Position numbers and translations under genes: made by a program
Shown: positions 1 through 7,340 of the stretch, piece after piece
Layout: the number at the start of each line of letters is the position of its first letter
Position numbering within the stretch: position 1 is the stretch's first letter
Source of the DNA: a virus
Reading direction: 5' to 3' (one strand)
DNA: 64,000 nucleotides
IMG/VR virus record: IMGVR_UViG_3300028840_002420
Location: 49,208 to 113,207 of that record
Notes under the pieces: generated by a model
Databases searched by the model: none
Seen by the model: the letters and a program-made list of their open reading frames with translations, nothing else
What the model was told of the DNA's origin: nothing

Positions 1-1
1 C

Positions 2-376
2 CTCCACTTGATCGACATTCTGGCGAGGCTGGGCAATCAACAGCCAAGTGATGACCCGTACAACTTCAAAACGGGGGGTGTCGGGCTGACCGTCAGGGAG
101 CATCGGGTGATGCTGGCGGCGATCTCGTGGCACATGCGTCCGCAAGCGGGAAGGGGGGCACTCAATTCCGCAAAGCTGGCCCGAAAGACCGCGATCTCTC
201 CAAAGAAGATTCCGCAAGTCGTCAATGCGCTGGGCGAAGCCGGGCTGATCGTCAACCTAGCCGGTGATTCGGCGCCGAATTTGGCCCCCAATCCGATCTT
301 GGGTTTTTGGGATCTTCGGAAATTAAAGGAGCTGCGGAAGGTCCGAACGGGCGCCGGGTCGCTGTGGAAACCATAG
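2..376 (+). CDS. Winged-helix DNA-binding protein, 5' end cut by window edge
   Basis: The frame is open to the window edge, so the real start is probably upstream; the first start codon inside the window is TTG at 8. The readable residues contain a helix-turn-helix pattern: a helix near HRVMLAAISWHM, then AKLARKTAISPKKIPQVV as likely recognition helix and GEAGLI as wing. This layout is seen in replication initiators and in wHTH regulators. The C-terminus is basic (RKLKELRKVRTG). A noncoding stretch with hairpins follows, so it closes a transcription unit. DNA binding is an inference from the fold pattern; the exact role is unknown. Confidence 0.72.
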   Translation, partial: LHLIDILARLGNQQPSDDPYNFKTGGVGLTVREHRVMLAAISWHMRPQAGRGALNSAKLARKTAISPKKIPQVVNALGEAGLIVNLAGDSAPNLAPNPILGFWDLRKLKELRKVRTGAGSLWKP

Positions 377-418
377 CCACCCACGGCGGTGGGTATGAAG
401 CCACCCACGGCGGTGGCT
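375..418 (+). repeat. Twin 18-bp repeat with inverted symmetry
   Basis: The unit AGCCACCCACGGCGGTGG occurs at 375-392 and 399-416. Each copy can fold on CCACC/GGTGG, and the second extends to a 7-bp stem AGCCACC/GGTGGCT (399-418). The first copy begins inside the stop codon of the upstream gene. No T-run follows, so this may be a factor-dependent terminator or a protein-binding site. Confidence 0.7.
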
Positions 419-430
419 CTAGGAGGTAGG

Positions 431-450
431 AGTATGTGAAAACACATACT
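431..450 (+). other. Perfect hairpin with AAAA loop
   Basis: AGTATGTG (431-438), AAAA loop, CACATACT (443-450): a perfect 8-bp stem, A/T-rich compared with its surroundings. A smaller GGAGC-GAA-GCTCC hairpin follows at 471-483. They lie upstream of the promoter at 529-556, so they may end upstream transcription or bind a regulator. Confidence 0.6.
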
Positions 451-528
451 TACAGTTACCTTGTTTATACGGAGCGAAGCTCCGGGGATTCCGCAAATGA
501 AATACCGATCGATTCCGCAAATCTGCCT

Positions 529-556
529 GCTACAGATCGGCTGGTCAGAGCATAGT
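529..556 (+). promoter_or_regulatory. Promoter A of the GCTACA/CATAGT family
   Basis: GCTACA (529-534), 16-nt spacer, CATAGT (551-556), followed by AG. The same arrangement recurs at 9,444, 27,626, 31,821 and 36,155, always just before a gene start. The next gene starts at 651 after a leader of about 90 nt that holds a hairpin (582-600). Confidence 0.65.
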
Positions 557-581
557 AGAGAAGGAAGCGGCTGCATCTGTT

Positions 582-600
582 GACCAGGCTTCGCCTGGTC
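582..600 (+). other. Leader hairpin
   Basis: GACCAGGC-TTC-GCCTGGTC forms an 8-bp perfect stem inside the leader of the gene at 651, downstream of promoter A and 40 nt upstream of its Shine-Dalgarno. It could stabilise the mRNA 5' end or act in attenuation. Confidence 0.55.
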
Positions 601-650
601 CAGATGCGGGCACTTGTTCGATAGAGAACAACCAAAAAAGGAGACTCAAC

Positions 651-1151
651 GTGGAGACACCGAAGGACGCTCACAAGTACCTGGTCACCTACCAGCTCAA
701 GCACCACCCGAACGGGATCGAGGCTCAGGACGTTCCAGCGATGCACGGGGCCAGTGACGCGTTGATCGTGATTAGCCAGCTCTATCTGGAGGACGGATCC
801 TATTCCCAGTGCACCAGCGGACTGGATGGCCGCACGGGCGGCGACATCGAGCCGGGAGAGATGTGGAAGGCGTGGATGATACTCGCGCGGAGTTTGGCGG
901 TAGAGCATCCCAATCTGTCTCCAGGGCAGCGGCTCAGTGCGTGGACCGCGTTCAGCCTGGCTTCCCAGATGGTACACGGTAAGCAGCCGGAGCCGCCGCC
1001 AGACCTGCAGGCGCTTTTGGGGAAGCTGGACGGCCTGGTCGGCTACCAGCGGAATCCGGATGGACCGCAGGTCCAGGATACGCCGGTACCGGAAGCTCCA
1101 AAGCAAGGTCTGCGAGTGGTGGCAGATCCGACAGAGGATGGAGAGAGCTGA
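651..1151 (+). CDS. Hypothetical protein, first gene of the replication operon
   Basis: 166 residues from a GTG start set by the strong leader GGAGACTC (641-648) that recurs before other promoter-proximal genes. I do not recognise the family. It is soluble with no signal peptide; the middle (about 50-110) is mixed helix with tryptophans (EMWKAWMILARSLA), and the C-terminal 50 residues are proline-rich and acidic. It is the first gene after promoter A and its TGA overlaps the ATG of the next gene (TGATG), so the two are translationally coupled at the head of the replication block. Confidence 0.8.
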   Translation: METPKDAHKYLVTYQLKHHPNGIEAQDVPAMHGASDALIVISQLYLEDGSYSQCTSGLDGRTGGDIEPGEMWKAWMILARSLAVEHPNLSPGQRLSAWTAFSLASQMVHGKQPEPPPDLQALLGKLDGLVGYQRNPDGPQVQDTPVPEAPKQGLRVVADPTEDGES

Positions 1152-1666
1152 TGCGCGATAACTGCGATCTTTGCGGAAAGGTGATTTCGACCACGGCCGA
1201 TCCGAACAACGTCGAAGGTTGGTTCGTCAGCCTGGAGCACGCCGAGCAGCTCGAAAGCGAGATCGCGCAGGGCCTGGATTATCCGCGCGGCTGGCTCAAG
1301 GAACGCTGCATGCAGTTGATCGTGTGCGCGGACTGTCAGGTTGAAAAGCCGAAGGCTGCACCACACGCGGTCCGATTGAACGTGGAAGGGACGCCGTTGT
1401 GCGTGATCGGTCCGGGAGCAGATGAGGCGGTTCAGGTGATGGCGGCCAGAAAGGCGTTCGTCGATCAGTACGCCGAGCGCAGAGGCTGGGATATGTCCGC
1501 GGGTCCGACGATGGAGCAGATCGCGGAAATCCGACAGCAGCCCGAGTGGCAGCAGATTGGTTCGACTCCGATGGCTCAGATTGATCCGAACGAGCAGATC
1601 GATCCAGCGGCCGGTGAGCAGGGAGCGCCAAGCGGAATTGCTCAGCCGGGGGATGAGGACTATTGA
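1151..1666 (+). CDS. Hypothetical zinc-knuckle protein
   Basis: 171 residues starting at the ATG that overlaps the upstream stop. An N-terminal CDLC pair (residues 5-8) and a second CADC pair about 50 residues later suggest one zinc-binding site. The C-terminal third is rich in Q, P and acidic residues and is probably disordered. No family recognised. The four-cysteine pattern would fit a small nucleic-acid-binding or scaffold protein, but this is inference. It sits directly upstream of the SF2 helicase gene in the same operon. Confidence 0.8.
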   Translation: MRDNCDLCGKVISTTADPNNVEGWFVSLEHAEQLESEIAQGLDYPRGWLKERCMQLIVCADCQVEKPKAAPHAVRLNVEGTPLCVIGPGADEAVQVMAARKAFVDQYAERRGWDMSAGPTMEQIAEIRQQPEWQQIGSTPMAQIDPNEQIDPAAGEQGAPSGIAQPGDEDY

Positions 1667-1974
1667 GCACGACAGAAGAACAGATCGCTAAATGGGCTGA
1701 GACGTATCGAGAGCGCGGCTGGCCGGTACCTTGTGCGGGCGAGGGCGATGCGGAGGGCTGTGATCGTTGTTGGTGCGCTGGAGGCGGAGACGCCGGGCCG
1801 TACTGTGCTGGAGGAGAGTACAAAATCCTTCGAGCGCAGTGGGTGATCGAGCATGGGCGTGAGTGGCTGTCGTGGTGCGGGTTATGGCTCTATGGCCCGT
1901 TCCCGCCAGACTATCGCCAAAGGTGCATTGTTCGACACGATGCCTGGCAGCTGAAGATCCGAGGTAAAGCCTGA
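1663..1974 (+). CDS. Hypothetical cysteine-rich protein
   Basis: 103 residues. The start is TTG at 1663, placed in an overlap with the upstream TGA (TTGA), as at several other joints in this genome. The N-terminal half has CDRCWC and further cysteines; the centre is tryptophan-rich (EWLSWCGLWLYGPF), which could pack as a small zinc fold or touch membrane. No family recognised. Its stop overlaps the helicase start. Confidence 0.72.
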   Translation: MSTTEEQIAKWAETYRERGWPVPCAGEGDAEGCDRCWCAGGGDAGPYCAGGEYKILRAQWVIEHGREWLSWCGLWLYGPFPPDYRQRCIVRHDAWQLKIRGKA

Positions 1975-3452
1975 TGGGCCGGAAGGCTCAGATACATATC
2001 AACAACGCGCGCAGCCGCCTCGAGAACGTGCGTCCGGAGATCTTCAAGCTGCTGCGTCACGAGCTGTCATTTATGACGGGAGAGCCGGGCTGGCGGCGCC
2101 ACATGCAGGCTGACGGCTCCGTCAAGACGCATTGGTGGGACGGCTATCGCCGGCTGCTGCAGAAGAACGGATCGTTTCCGAGCGGGCTGCTGCCGCGGTT
2201 GTCGCGGCTGATGCACAAGTGGTCGGTGGGCTACGAGGTTAACGATCATCGCCGAAGGCCTCCTGAGAATGTTCCGCTGTGGCGGTTCCGCGATGATTTC
2301 GAGCTGCGGGATTACCAGATTGCGGACTGTGACGCGGCCGAGCGTTGGACCAGGGGTGTTATCGACTCGCCTCCCAGGACGGGCAAGACGGTGATGATCG
2401 CCGAGCTGCTGCGTCGGATCAGCTCGTCACGGGCGGTCGTGACAGCTCCGACCAGGCCGATTGCAGAGCAGACCTATGAAAAGCTGCTCGAGCTGTTTTG
2501 CGATTGGGCCGGGATGCTGCCAGATCTCCACGGAGACTTCTTTTTGCTGGTTGGTGGGGCTCCAAAGAGCGCCAAAGCAAATCGGGCGCTCGATCGAGCT
2601 CGAGTGGTTGTAGCGACGGCCGATAGCGCCGTGGGGATGCCAGATGCGTTCTGGGAGAAGACCGAGGCGCTGATTGTCGACGAGCGTCATCATCAGGCGG
2701 CCAAGACCTACCACAAGCTGTCCGACAAGGCGGTCAACGCGTACTGGCGTTGGGGATTCACTGGGACCAACTACCGGAGCAAAGGCGGAGAGCAGATAGC
2801 GTTGGAGGCATGCTTGGGCCGGACGGTCGCCAGCCACAGTATCCAGGAGATGACTGAGCGTGGTGTGTTGGTGCCGGCAGAGGTGGAGTTTTGGCCGGTC
2901 GACTACGATGGACTGCGGACGGTCAAGTACCAGCGGGCTTATCCCAAGGGCGTGGTGCAGAGTGAAGTCCGCAACGAGCTGGTCGCGCTGGCTGCGTCCA
3001 ATCTGCTCAACGAGGGGCGTAAGGTACTGGTGTTGGTCTATCGGCTCGAGCACGGCGAGCGACTTTCGCAGATGATCGCGGGCAGCCAGTTTGTCAAAGG
3101 CGAAGACGGCGACGAAGTGCGCCGGGCGGTGGCCAAGCTCGATTCGGGAAAGCTGCGGTGTTTGATCGGGTCACCGGTAGTCGGCGAAGGTCTGGATTGT
3201 CCGAGCGCCGACGGCCTGGTCTACGCCAAGGGCAACCAGGCTAAGGTGACGCACGTGCAGGACGTGTTTCGCGTGATGACGGGTCATCCAGGCAAGGTCA
3301 ATGCAAAAATTATTGACTTCGCGGATCGGCACAACGCGAGCCTGATCGAGCATAGTGTCGCGAGGATGCAGCATTACCAAGATATGGGCATGAAGATCAG
3401 CGTTGTCCCGAAAGAGGCCCTTGACACGCGGCAGCTGGATCTGCCAGGGTAG
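1974..3452 (+). CDS. Superfamily 2 DNA helicase with C-terminal clamp-binding-like peptide
   Basis: 492 residues. Motifs in order: Walker A PPRTGKT (133-139), motif Ia VVTAPTRP (155-162), a DEAH-type box written DERH (236-239), motif III GFTGT (261-265), then a second RecA-like domain ending in a degenerate motif VI region before IIDFAD. This is the SSL2/UvsW/RecG-like branch of ATP-driven helicases that remodel forks or recombination intermediates. The last six residues are QLDLPG, which fits the bacterial clamp-binding hexapeptide (Hda carries QLSLPL), and this phage encodes its own clamp at 25,925. Start ATG at 1974 overlaps the upstream TGA. Motif VI lacks the usual paired arginines, so activity may be altered. 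Confidence 0.9.
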   Translation: MGRKAQIHINNARSRLENVRPEIFKLLRHELSFMTGEPGWRRHMQADGSVKTHWWDGYRRLLQKNGSFPSGLLPRLSRLMHKWSVGYEVNDHRRRPPENVPLWRFRDDFELRDYQIADCDAAERWTRGVIDSPPRTGKTVMIAELLRRISSSRAVVTAPTRPIAEQTYEKLLELFCDWAGMLPDLHGDFFLLVGGAPKSAKANRALDRARVVVATADSAVGMPDAFWEKTEALIVDERHHQAAKTYHKLSDKAVNAYWRWGFTGTNYRSKGGEQIALEACLGRTVASHSIQEMTERGVLVPAEVEFWPVDYDGLRTVKYQRAYPKGVVQSEVRNELVALAASNLLNEGRKVLVLVYRLEHGERLSQMIAGSQFVKGEDGDEVRRAVAKLDSGKLRCLIGSPVVGEGLDCPSADGLVYAKGNQAKVTHVQDVFRVMTGHPGKVNAKIIDFADRHNASLIEHSVARMQHYQDMGMKISVVPKEALDTRQLDLPG

Positions 3453-3486
3453 ATATACGGCTTCGGCCGGTAATCCAGGAGGCTCG

Positions 3487-3580
3487 ATGACTGATATCGA
3501 CTGACAACAACGATTGGGCGCAGCAGAGCGATTTGAGGGCGGCCATCGGCATCTTGCAGATGCACCTTCCGGCAGGATGA
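3487..3580 (+). pseudogene. Small ORF with broken or unusual start
   Basis: A strong Shine-Dalgarno (AGGAGG, 3478-3483) precedes ATG at 3487, but that frame stops after five codons. The neighbouring frame, readable from CTG at 3491, runs to a TGA at 3578-3580 that overlaps the next ATG (ATGA at 3577), the usual coupling signal in this genome; it reads plausibly (DWAQQSDLRAAIGIL). Either CTG is the start, or one base was lost or gained between the ATG and codon 6. About 29 residues, function unknown. Confidence 0.35.
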
Positions 3581-3708
3581 CCATTCCGATGTTCACGCCC
3601 AAGAGTCTCCAACCTCTGCTGATTGCCCTTGTTATGCAACGCAGCTTTCGGTGTTGGCCCGTGCCGGGGCACATGACGCGTGATAACGGGCCTTCGTTTC
3701 AGGAGTAA
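3577..3708 (+). CDS. Small hypothetical protein
   Basis: 43 residues from ATG 3577, which overlaps the stop of the preceding small frame (ATGA). The frame can also be extended upstream to TTG 3514. The centre is hydrophobic (SLQPLLIALVMQ) and the rest basic, so a short membrane-associated or amphipathic peptide is possible. No family recognised. The next gene starts 4 nt later. Confidence 0.45.
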   Translation: MTIPMFTPKSLQPLLIALVMQRSFRCWPVPGHMTRDNGPSFQE

Positions 3709-3711
3709 CGG

Positions 3712-3912
3712 ATGGACGCGATAACGATCACGGTGCCCGTCGAATACGCGCAAAAGTGGGTGCGCGGAGATGCCGATCATGACGTGCTGCAGGACGCAAT
3801 AGAGCGTGCGCTGAAGTGCACAAAGCCGACGCGACAAGATGCGGAAGCAGCTATCAAAGTGCTGCACGCGGCTGGTTGGATCGACGACTGCGGGTGCATT
3901 TCCAAGAAGTGA
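3712..3912 (+). CDS. Small hypothetical protein
   Basis: 66 residues, ATG 3712 preceded by CAGGAG at proper spacing. An N-terminal beta-like segment (AITITVPVEYAQKW) is followed by two helices and a C-terminal DDCGC. The tail pattern AAIKVLHAAGWI resembles the end of small helical phage proteins. No function can be assigned; it lies in the same operon between the SF2 helicase and a DnaJ-type zinc-finger protein. Confidence 0.7.
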   Translation: MDAITITVPVEYAQKWVRGDADHDVLQDAIERALKCTKPTRQDAEAAIKVLHAAGWIDDCGCISKK

Positions 3913-3919
3913 GGACGCG

Positions 3920-4423
3920 ATGTCACCTATCTACAGAACCGGGGCGATCGGCGACAAGCGGAAGCTGATCAAGTTTTTCGCAGCCAAGGAGCACCAAAAT
4001 CTCGTGCTGCGGATCGCTGATGTGCTCGATCTGAGAAATGATCAGCAGGACTGGCTGATCGGTTTGGTCGAGATCGTGAAGTCGGTCCCGCAGCCACCCG
4101 TCCGGAAGGAAGCGACAGGCTGGCGGAAACGCTGGCTGCTGCAGACGTGCCCGAACGGCTATATCGTGCTGCCGTTCGAGGATCTTCTGGGGCCGATGGA
4201 CATGAAGGCCGTCATGCGTCTCCAGGAGGTCTGTTACGCCTACTACAACGTCCGGATGGGCAAGGGCGAGCCGAGCCGGGTCGACAAGTGCGACAAGTGT
4301 GGGGGCAGCAAGCAGGTCGACGGTGCCAAGTGCAAGCAGTGCGACGGCACGGGGATCACGATTACGTTTCTCGAGATGTCCGACGAAGAGCGGCGGTTGG
4401 CGCGGGGCGAGGATGCTGATTAG
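3920..4423 (+). CDS. Hypothetical protein with DnaJ-type zinc finger
   Basis: 167 residues from ATG 3920, close behind the GAGG at 3911-3914. The N-terminal 110 residues are helical and unrecognised. Residues about 127-148 hold CDKCGG and CKQCDGTG, two CxxCxG knuckles as in the DnaJ cysteine-rich domain, but only half the DnaJ set, so one zinc rather than two. The acidic tail (SDEERRLARGEDAD) ends inside the next gene's start. Protein-protein or nucleic-acid binding is likely; no enzyme motif seen. Confidence 0.82.
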   Translation: MSPIYRTGAIGDKRKLIKFFAAKEHQNLVLRIADVLDLRNDQQDWLIGLVEIVKSVPQPPVRKEATGWRKRWLLQTCPNGYIVLPFEDLLGPMDMKAVMRLQEVCYAYYNVRMGKGEPSRVDKCDKCGGSKQVDGAKCKQCDGTGITITFLEMSDEERRLARGEDAD

Positions 4424-4607
4424 CGATAGGCCGCATGGACTTGTCGATGCGTTCTGGCAATTGATCTGCAAGCGGTGCGGATGGTCTCCAGGACCACGGA
4501 CCGCGTGCAAATCGATCTGTGCCGAGTGTCGGGAGCCTTTGACGGTCGTTCACGGGACTGAAGATGAGGTCAAAGGCAGACTCGCAGAGATCAGAGGTGA
4601 AGCATGA
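4413..4607 (+). CDS. Small zinc-ribbon protein
   Basis: 64 residues from ATG 4413 (GCGAGG upstream), overlapping the previous gene by 11 nt. CKRC near residue 18 and CAEC near residue 36 form a four-cysteine ribbon typical of very small phage zinc proteins. The C-terminal helix is charged. The stop overlaps the next ATG. Function unknown. Confidence 0.75.
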   Translation: MLISDRPHGLVDAFWQLICKRCGWSPGPRTACKSICAECREPLTVVHGTEDEVKGRLAEIRGEA

Positions 4608-4864
4608 GTGGTAAAGCGGGAGCTGCGACGGTGAAGGCTAATCGCGAGCAGAAACACGAGCTGGGCAAAAGCGCCAACGCGTGCGCGAACAAGTGGTTGG
4701 CGATGCACCGAGGTGAGACGGTCGCAGTCAGTTATCGCGGGCGTGAGATCGCGCGGGGAGTGCTTGAGGAGTTCGATCTGTACGCGATGATCATCGTGCG
4801 CGAAGAAATTGAACATCCCGCGTTGGTGTTCAAGGGTCCGGGTGTGGTTATCGAGCCGGCCTGA
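4604..4864 (+). CDS. Small hypothetical protein
   Basis: 86 residues, ATGA overlap with the upstream gene. The N-terminus is lysine-rich with a predicted helix (KANREQKHELGKSANACAN); the C-terminal half alternates hydrophobic residues like a small beta-barrel or SH3-like fold (VAVSYRGREIARGVL, YAMIIVREE). It may bind RNA or DNA, but no family is recognised. Confidence 0.78.
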   Translation: MSGKAGAATVKANREQKHELGKSANACANKWLAMHRGETVAVSYRGREIARGVLEEFDLYAMIIVREEIEHPALVFKGPGVVIEPA

Positions 4865-5352
4865 TGAGTCTCGAGCTGATCTATACCTACAATCGCCTAT
4901 CGGTGCGTGTAGTCCAAGCGCGGGTAAAGGTGATTCTGCCATCGGCGATCGTGAGGGCAGTCGCTCAAGATCTGCAGGACTGGCTTGAAGAGAACGAGTT
5001 TCCGGCCGGGCCGTATATTGCGAGCTGTTTCGCGAAACACAGTTGGGCGTACGTGCCTGCGTTCGAGGCGTTGGCCCGGCCAAAGTACGCGAAGCACTAC
5101 CGCGACAACGCGGAAGAGGCGGCGATGTGGTGGCGGCAGCACGAGATCGATCGCGAAGCTCACACGCCGCTCGAGTTGTCTCCAGGCAAGGAAATCGTCA
5201 AGTCGCGGTTTCGTTATGACGGGCGGGAAAAGGCCTGTAGGGCTCAGCCCGAGCTGAGCGGTGGGTTCAACCAACTATCGAGGCACTGTCAGACGTGCCC
5301 AGAGAAGGAGGAATGTCGTGCGGGAAGAAACAATGCAAGTGCTCGCCAGTAA
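4864..5352 (+). CDS. Hypothetical protein with C-terminal four-cysteine cluster
   Basis: 162 residues, TGATG overlap start. The N-terminal part starts beta-like, the middle is helical and aromatic (AAMWWRQHEIDREAH). Near the C-terminus the spacing C-x18-C-x2-C-x5-C (KACRAQ to HCQTCPEKEEC) forms a compact cluster that could hold zinc or an iron-sulfur centre. No family recognised. It lies two genes before the DnaB-type helicase. Confidence 0.75.
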   Translation: MSLELIYTYNRLSVRVVQARVKVILPSAIVRAVAQDLQDWLEENEFPAGPYIASCFAKHSWAYVPAFEALARPKYAKHYRDNAEEAAMWWRQHEIDREAHTPLELSPGKEIVKSRFRYDGREKACRAQPELSGGFNQLSRHCQTCPEKEECRAGRNNASARQ

Positions 5353-5629
5353 CGAGCTGGATCTGGGAGCTAGTCAAGCAGCGGGCGGCTTCAAGGGAGA
5401 GGCTCGATATGCTGGGGGGCCGCACGCCGGCGAGCTGATTATCCGAACCAAGAATGTCTATCCCACGACATTCGCGGCGATCAACGCGGTGGGCGCGGTA
5501 GCCGACGCTGCTAAGGAAGTGATCAGGCGCTCGGGCGCTGGTTTGGTCAAGATCGATCCGCTCGAGGATCATGAATACGCCGAGGAGCTCAAGCGGCAAT
5601 TTCGCGAAGAGCAGCAGAAGGCCAAATAG
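5318..5629 (+). CDS. Hypothetical protein
   Basis: 103 residues. I chose GTG 5318 because AAGGAGGA (5305-5312) sits five bases upstream; an in-frame ATG at 5333 is an alternative. Glycine-rich N-terminus, then a region like a small alpha/beta domain (GELIIRTKNVYPTTFAAINAVGAVADAA) and a charged C-terminal helix. Overlaps the end of the preceding gene by 35 nt. Unknown function. Confidence 0.7.
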   Translation: MREETMQVLASNELDLGASQAAGGFKGEARYAGGPHAGELIIRTKNVYPTTFAAINAVGAVADAAKEVIRRSGAGLVKIDPLEDHEYAEELKRQFREEQQKAK

Positions 5630-5649
5630 CGATCGAAGAGGAGGGCGCC

Positions 5650-5874
5650 GTGTTGAAGCGTTTCAAAGAGCTGCTGCCGAACCTGTTGTACTACGTCTGC
5701 ATCGTCGGTTTCGTGTGGGGCGTGTCCTATCTCACCCGGTCGTGTAATGAAGATACGGCACGGTGGGTGTACCGCAAGGATCCGCGTACGGGGGTTTGCT
5801 ACGTGCTCAATTGGTGGCGAACGAGCTTCGCGTATATCCCGTGTGAGAAGGTGCCGCGGGGCCAGCTGAAGTGA
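5650..5874 (+). CDS. Small single-span membrane protein
   Basis: 74 residues from GTG 5650, behind GAGGAGGG (5638-5645). Residues about 10-28 (LLYYVCIVGFVWGVSYLT) form one transmembrane helix; the remaining 45 residues contain three cysteines and aromatics and would lie on one side of the membrane. Its stop overlaps the GTG start of the DnaB-type helicase (GTGA). The role is unknown; a membrane tether or superinfection factor are both guesses. Confidence 0.72.
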   Translation: MLKRFKELLPNLLYYVCIVGFVWGVSYLTRSCNEDTARWVYRKDPRTGVCYVLNWWRTSFAYIPCEKVPRGQLK

Positions 5875-7340
5875 TCGCGTTTCCGTTCAATAGCGAGTTT
5901 CAGCGGAAGATCATCCGGCTTGCGCTGACTGATGATGGCTTCGCCACGATGGGGCTGAAGTACCTGCAGGCGTCGATGTTCGAGAGCGACGCGATGCGGT
6001 GGGTGTGGAGGCAGGTCGAGCACGAGCGCAACGAAGGGCGCCGGGCGACGCTATTGGTCGTGCGCGATCGGCTGCGGGACATCGACGAAGTTCTGAGGCC
6101 GCGGTACCAGGCTGTCGTCGACGCGATCGAGCAAGAGGTGGTGCGGGAAGAGGCCTTCATCAAAGAGAGGCTCGCCGAGTTCATCAAGCGGAACATGTTC
6201 GTTGCGGCCTACAACGACTCGCAGTCGATCTACAACAGCGGTCGTCCAGAACAGGCGATGCAGGCGATGTATGAGGCCTCGCAGAGCATTCAGCAGGTCT
6301 CGTTTGCTCCGCCCGATCGTGGTTGGTTTTACGATGAGCTGGATACGAGGCAGCGGGCCTATTTGGACTTCGGCCATCGTGAATTCGATTCGATGTTTGC
6401 CACAGGGATCGATGGCGTCGACAAGGTGTTGGATGGGGGACTGTCGCGGGGCGAGCTGGGGGTGTGGATAGCGGACTCCAAGGGCGGCAAGTCGATGATG
6501 CTGCGGTTTCTGGCAGCTCACACGTGTCGGGCGCTTCAGCGTAACGTGCTGCTGATCATCCTTGAAGGTCGGCGGCAGCAGACAGAGGCTCAGCTTGACA
6601 CGCTGCATGCCGGGATCCTGTACACGAACCTGAAGCGGGGCATTATCGATCGGGAGACTTATCAGCAGCTGCAGTCCGAGTATATGGCGCTTCGGCGCCG
6701 GCTGGTGATCCGGGCGATGGTCAAGGACTGGAGCTATACCGCTGCGGACATTCGTGCCGAGCTGGATGAGCTGCGATCGATTCACGGCTGGATCCCGGAT
6801 ATGGTCGTGGTGGACTATGGCGACCTACTCCGAAGCCAGACGAAGGCGTTTTCCGAGGAAGAGCACCAGCGTAATGCCTTCGGTGATCTGAAGAGCCTGA
6901 CTACCCAGGATTTCGGGTATGCGGTGTGGACCGCTAGCCAGGCTCAGCGGCCATCGAAGGAGATGTGGAAAAAGAAAAAGAAGGAGGAGGGCGACGAGGG
7001 CGGCGATTTCAAGGTCTGGGGCAAGCCGGTCATTCGGGCACGAGACATCGCGGACAGCTACAACAAGATCCGTCGAGCGGACTTCATTGGCTCGATCAAT
7101 CAGGACGAAAAGGACAAGCAGGAAAACATCGCGCGGCTGTGGTTGGACCGGTACCGCGACAATGCGGCCGGGCGCCTGGTCCAGGTGAGGCAACATCTCG
7201 ACCGGATGATGTTTGTTGATTTGCTTGATCCGTTGAACCGTCCCGATTCGCCAGACAGGGTGCAGGCCGATATTGAAAAGCGGCTCAAAAAGCAGCAGGA
7301 AGCCGCGAATAAGAAGCAGGAGGCGGCGAACAATGGCTGA
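5871..7340 (+). CDS. Replicative DnaB-type helicase (RecA-fold, SF4)
   Basis: 489 residues. An N-terminal helical domain (1-150) precedes a RecA-fold motor: Walker A ADSKGGKS (201-208), a glutamate segment LLIILEGRRQQTEAQL (227-242) where DnaB/gp4 helicases place the catalytic Glu, Walker B MVVVDYGDLL (311-320), and ASQAQR matching motif H3. This unwinds the phage fork 5'-3' as a hexamer. The Walker A starts DSKGG instead of the usual PGxG. The C-terminus ends in a K/Q/E-rich coiled tail. GTG 5871 overlaps the upstream stop; a J-domain gene and the primase follow at once, as in a priming-helicase cassette. Confidence 0.92.
   Translation: MIAFPFNSEFQRKIIRLALTDDGFATMGLKYLQASMFESDAMRWVWRQVEHERNEGRRATLLVVRDRLRDIDEVLRPRYQAVVDAIEQEVVREEAFIKERLAEFIKRNMFVAAYNDSQSIYNSGRPEQAMQAMYEASQSIQQVSFAPPDRGWFYDELDTRQRAYLDFGHREFDSMFATGIDGVDKVLDGGLSRGELGVWIADSKGGKSMMLRFLAAHTCRALQRNVLLIILEGRRQQTEAQLDTLHAGILYTNLKRGIIDRETYQQLQSEYMALRRRLVIRAMVKDWSYTAADIRAELDELRSIHGWIPDMVVVDYGDLLRSQTKAFSEEEHQRNAFGDLKSLTTQDFGYAVWTASQAQRPSKEMWKKKKKEEGDEGGDFKVWGKPVIRARDIADSYNKIRRADFIGSINQDEKDKQENIARLWLDRYRDNAAGRLVQVRQHLDRMMFVDLLDPLNRPDSPDRVQADIEKRLKKQQEAANKKQEAANNG

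Noticed and set aside
465-1106. Minus-strand 213-codon frame
   Set aside because: Shadow of the plus-strand gene and leader; no minus-strand signals.
3514-3708. TTG start extending the small gene at 3,577
   Set aside because: No ribosome site; the ATGA overlap at 3,577 is the pattern used elsewhere.
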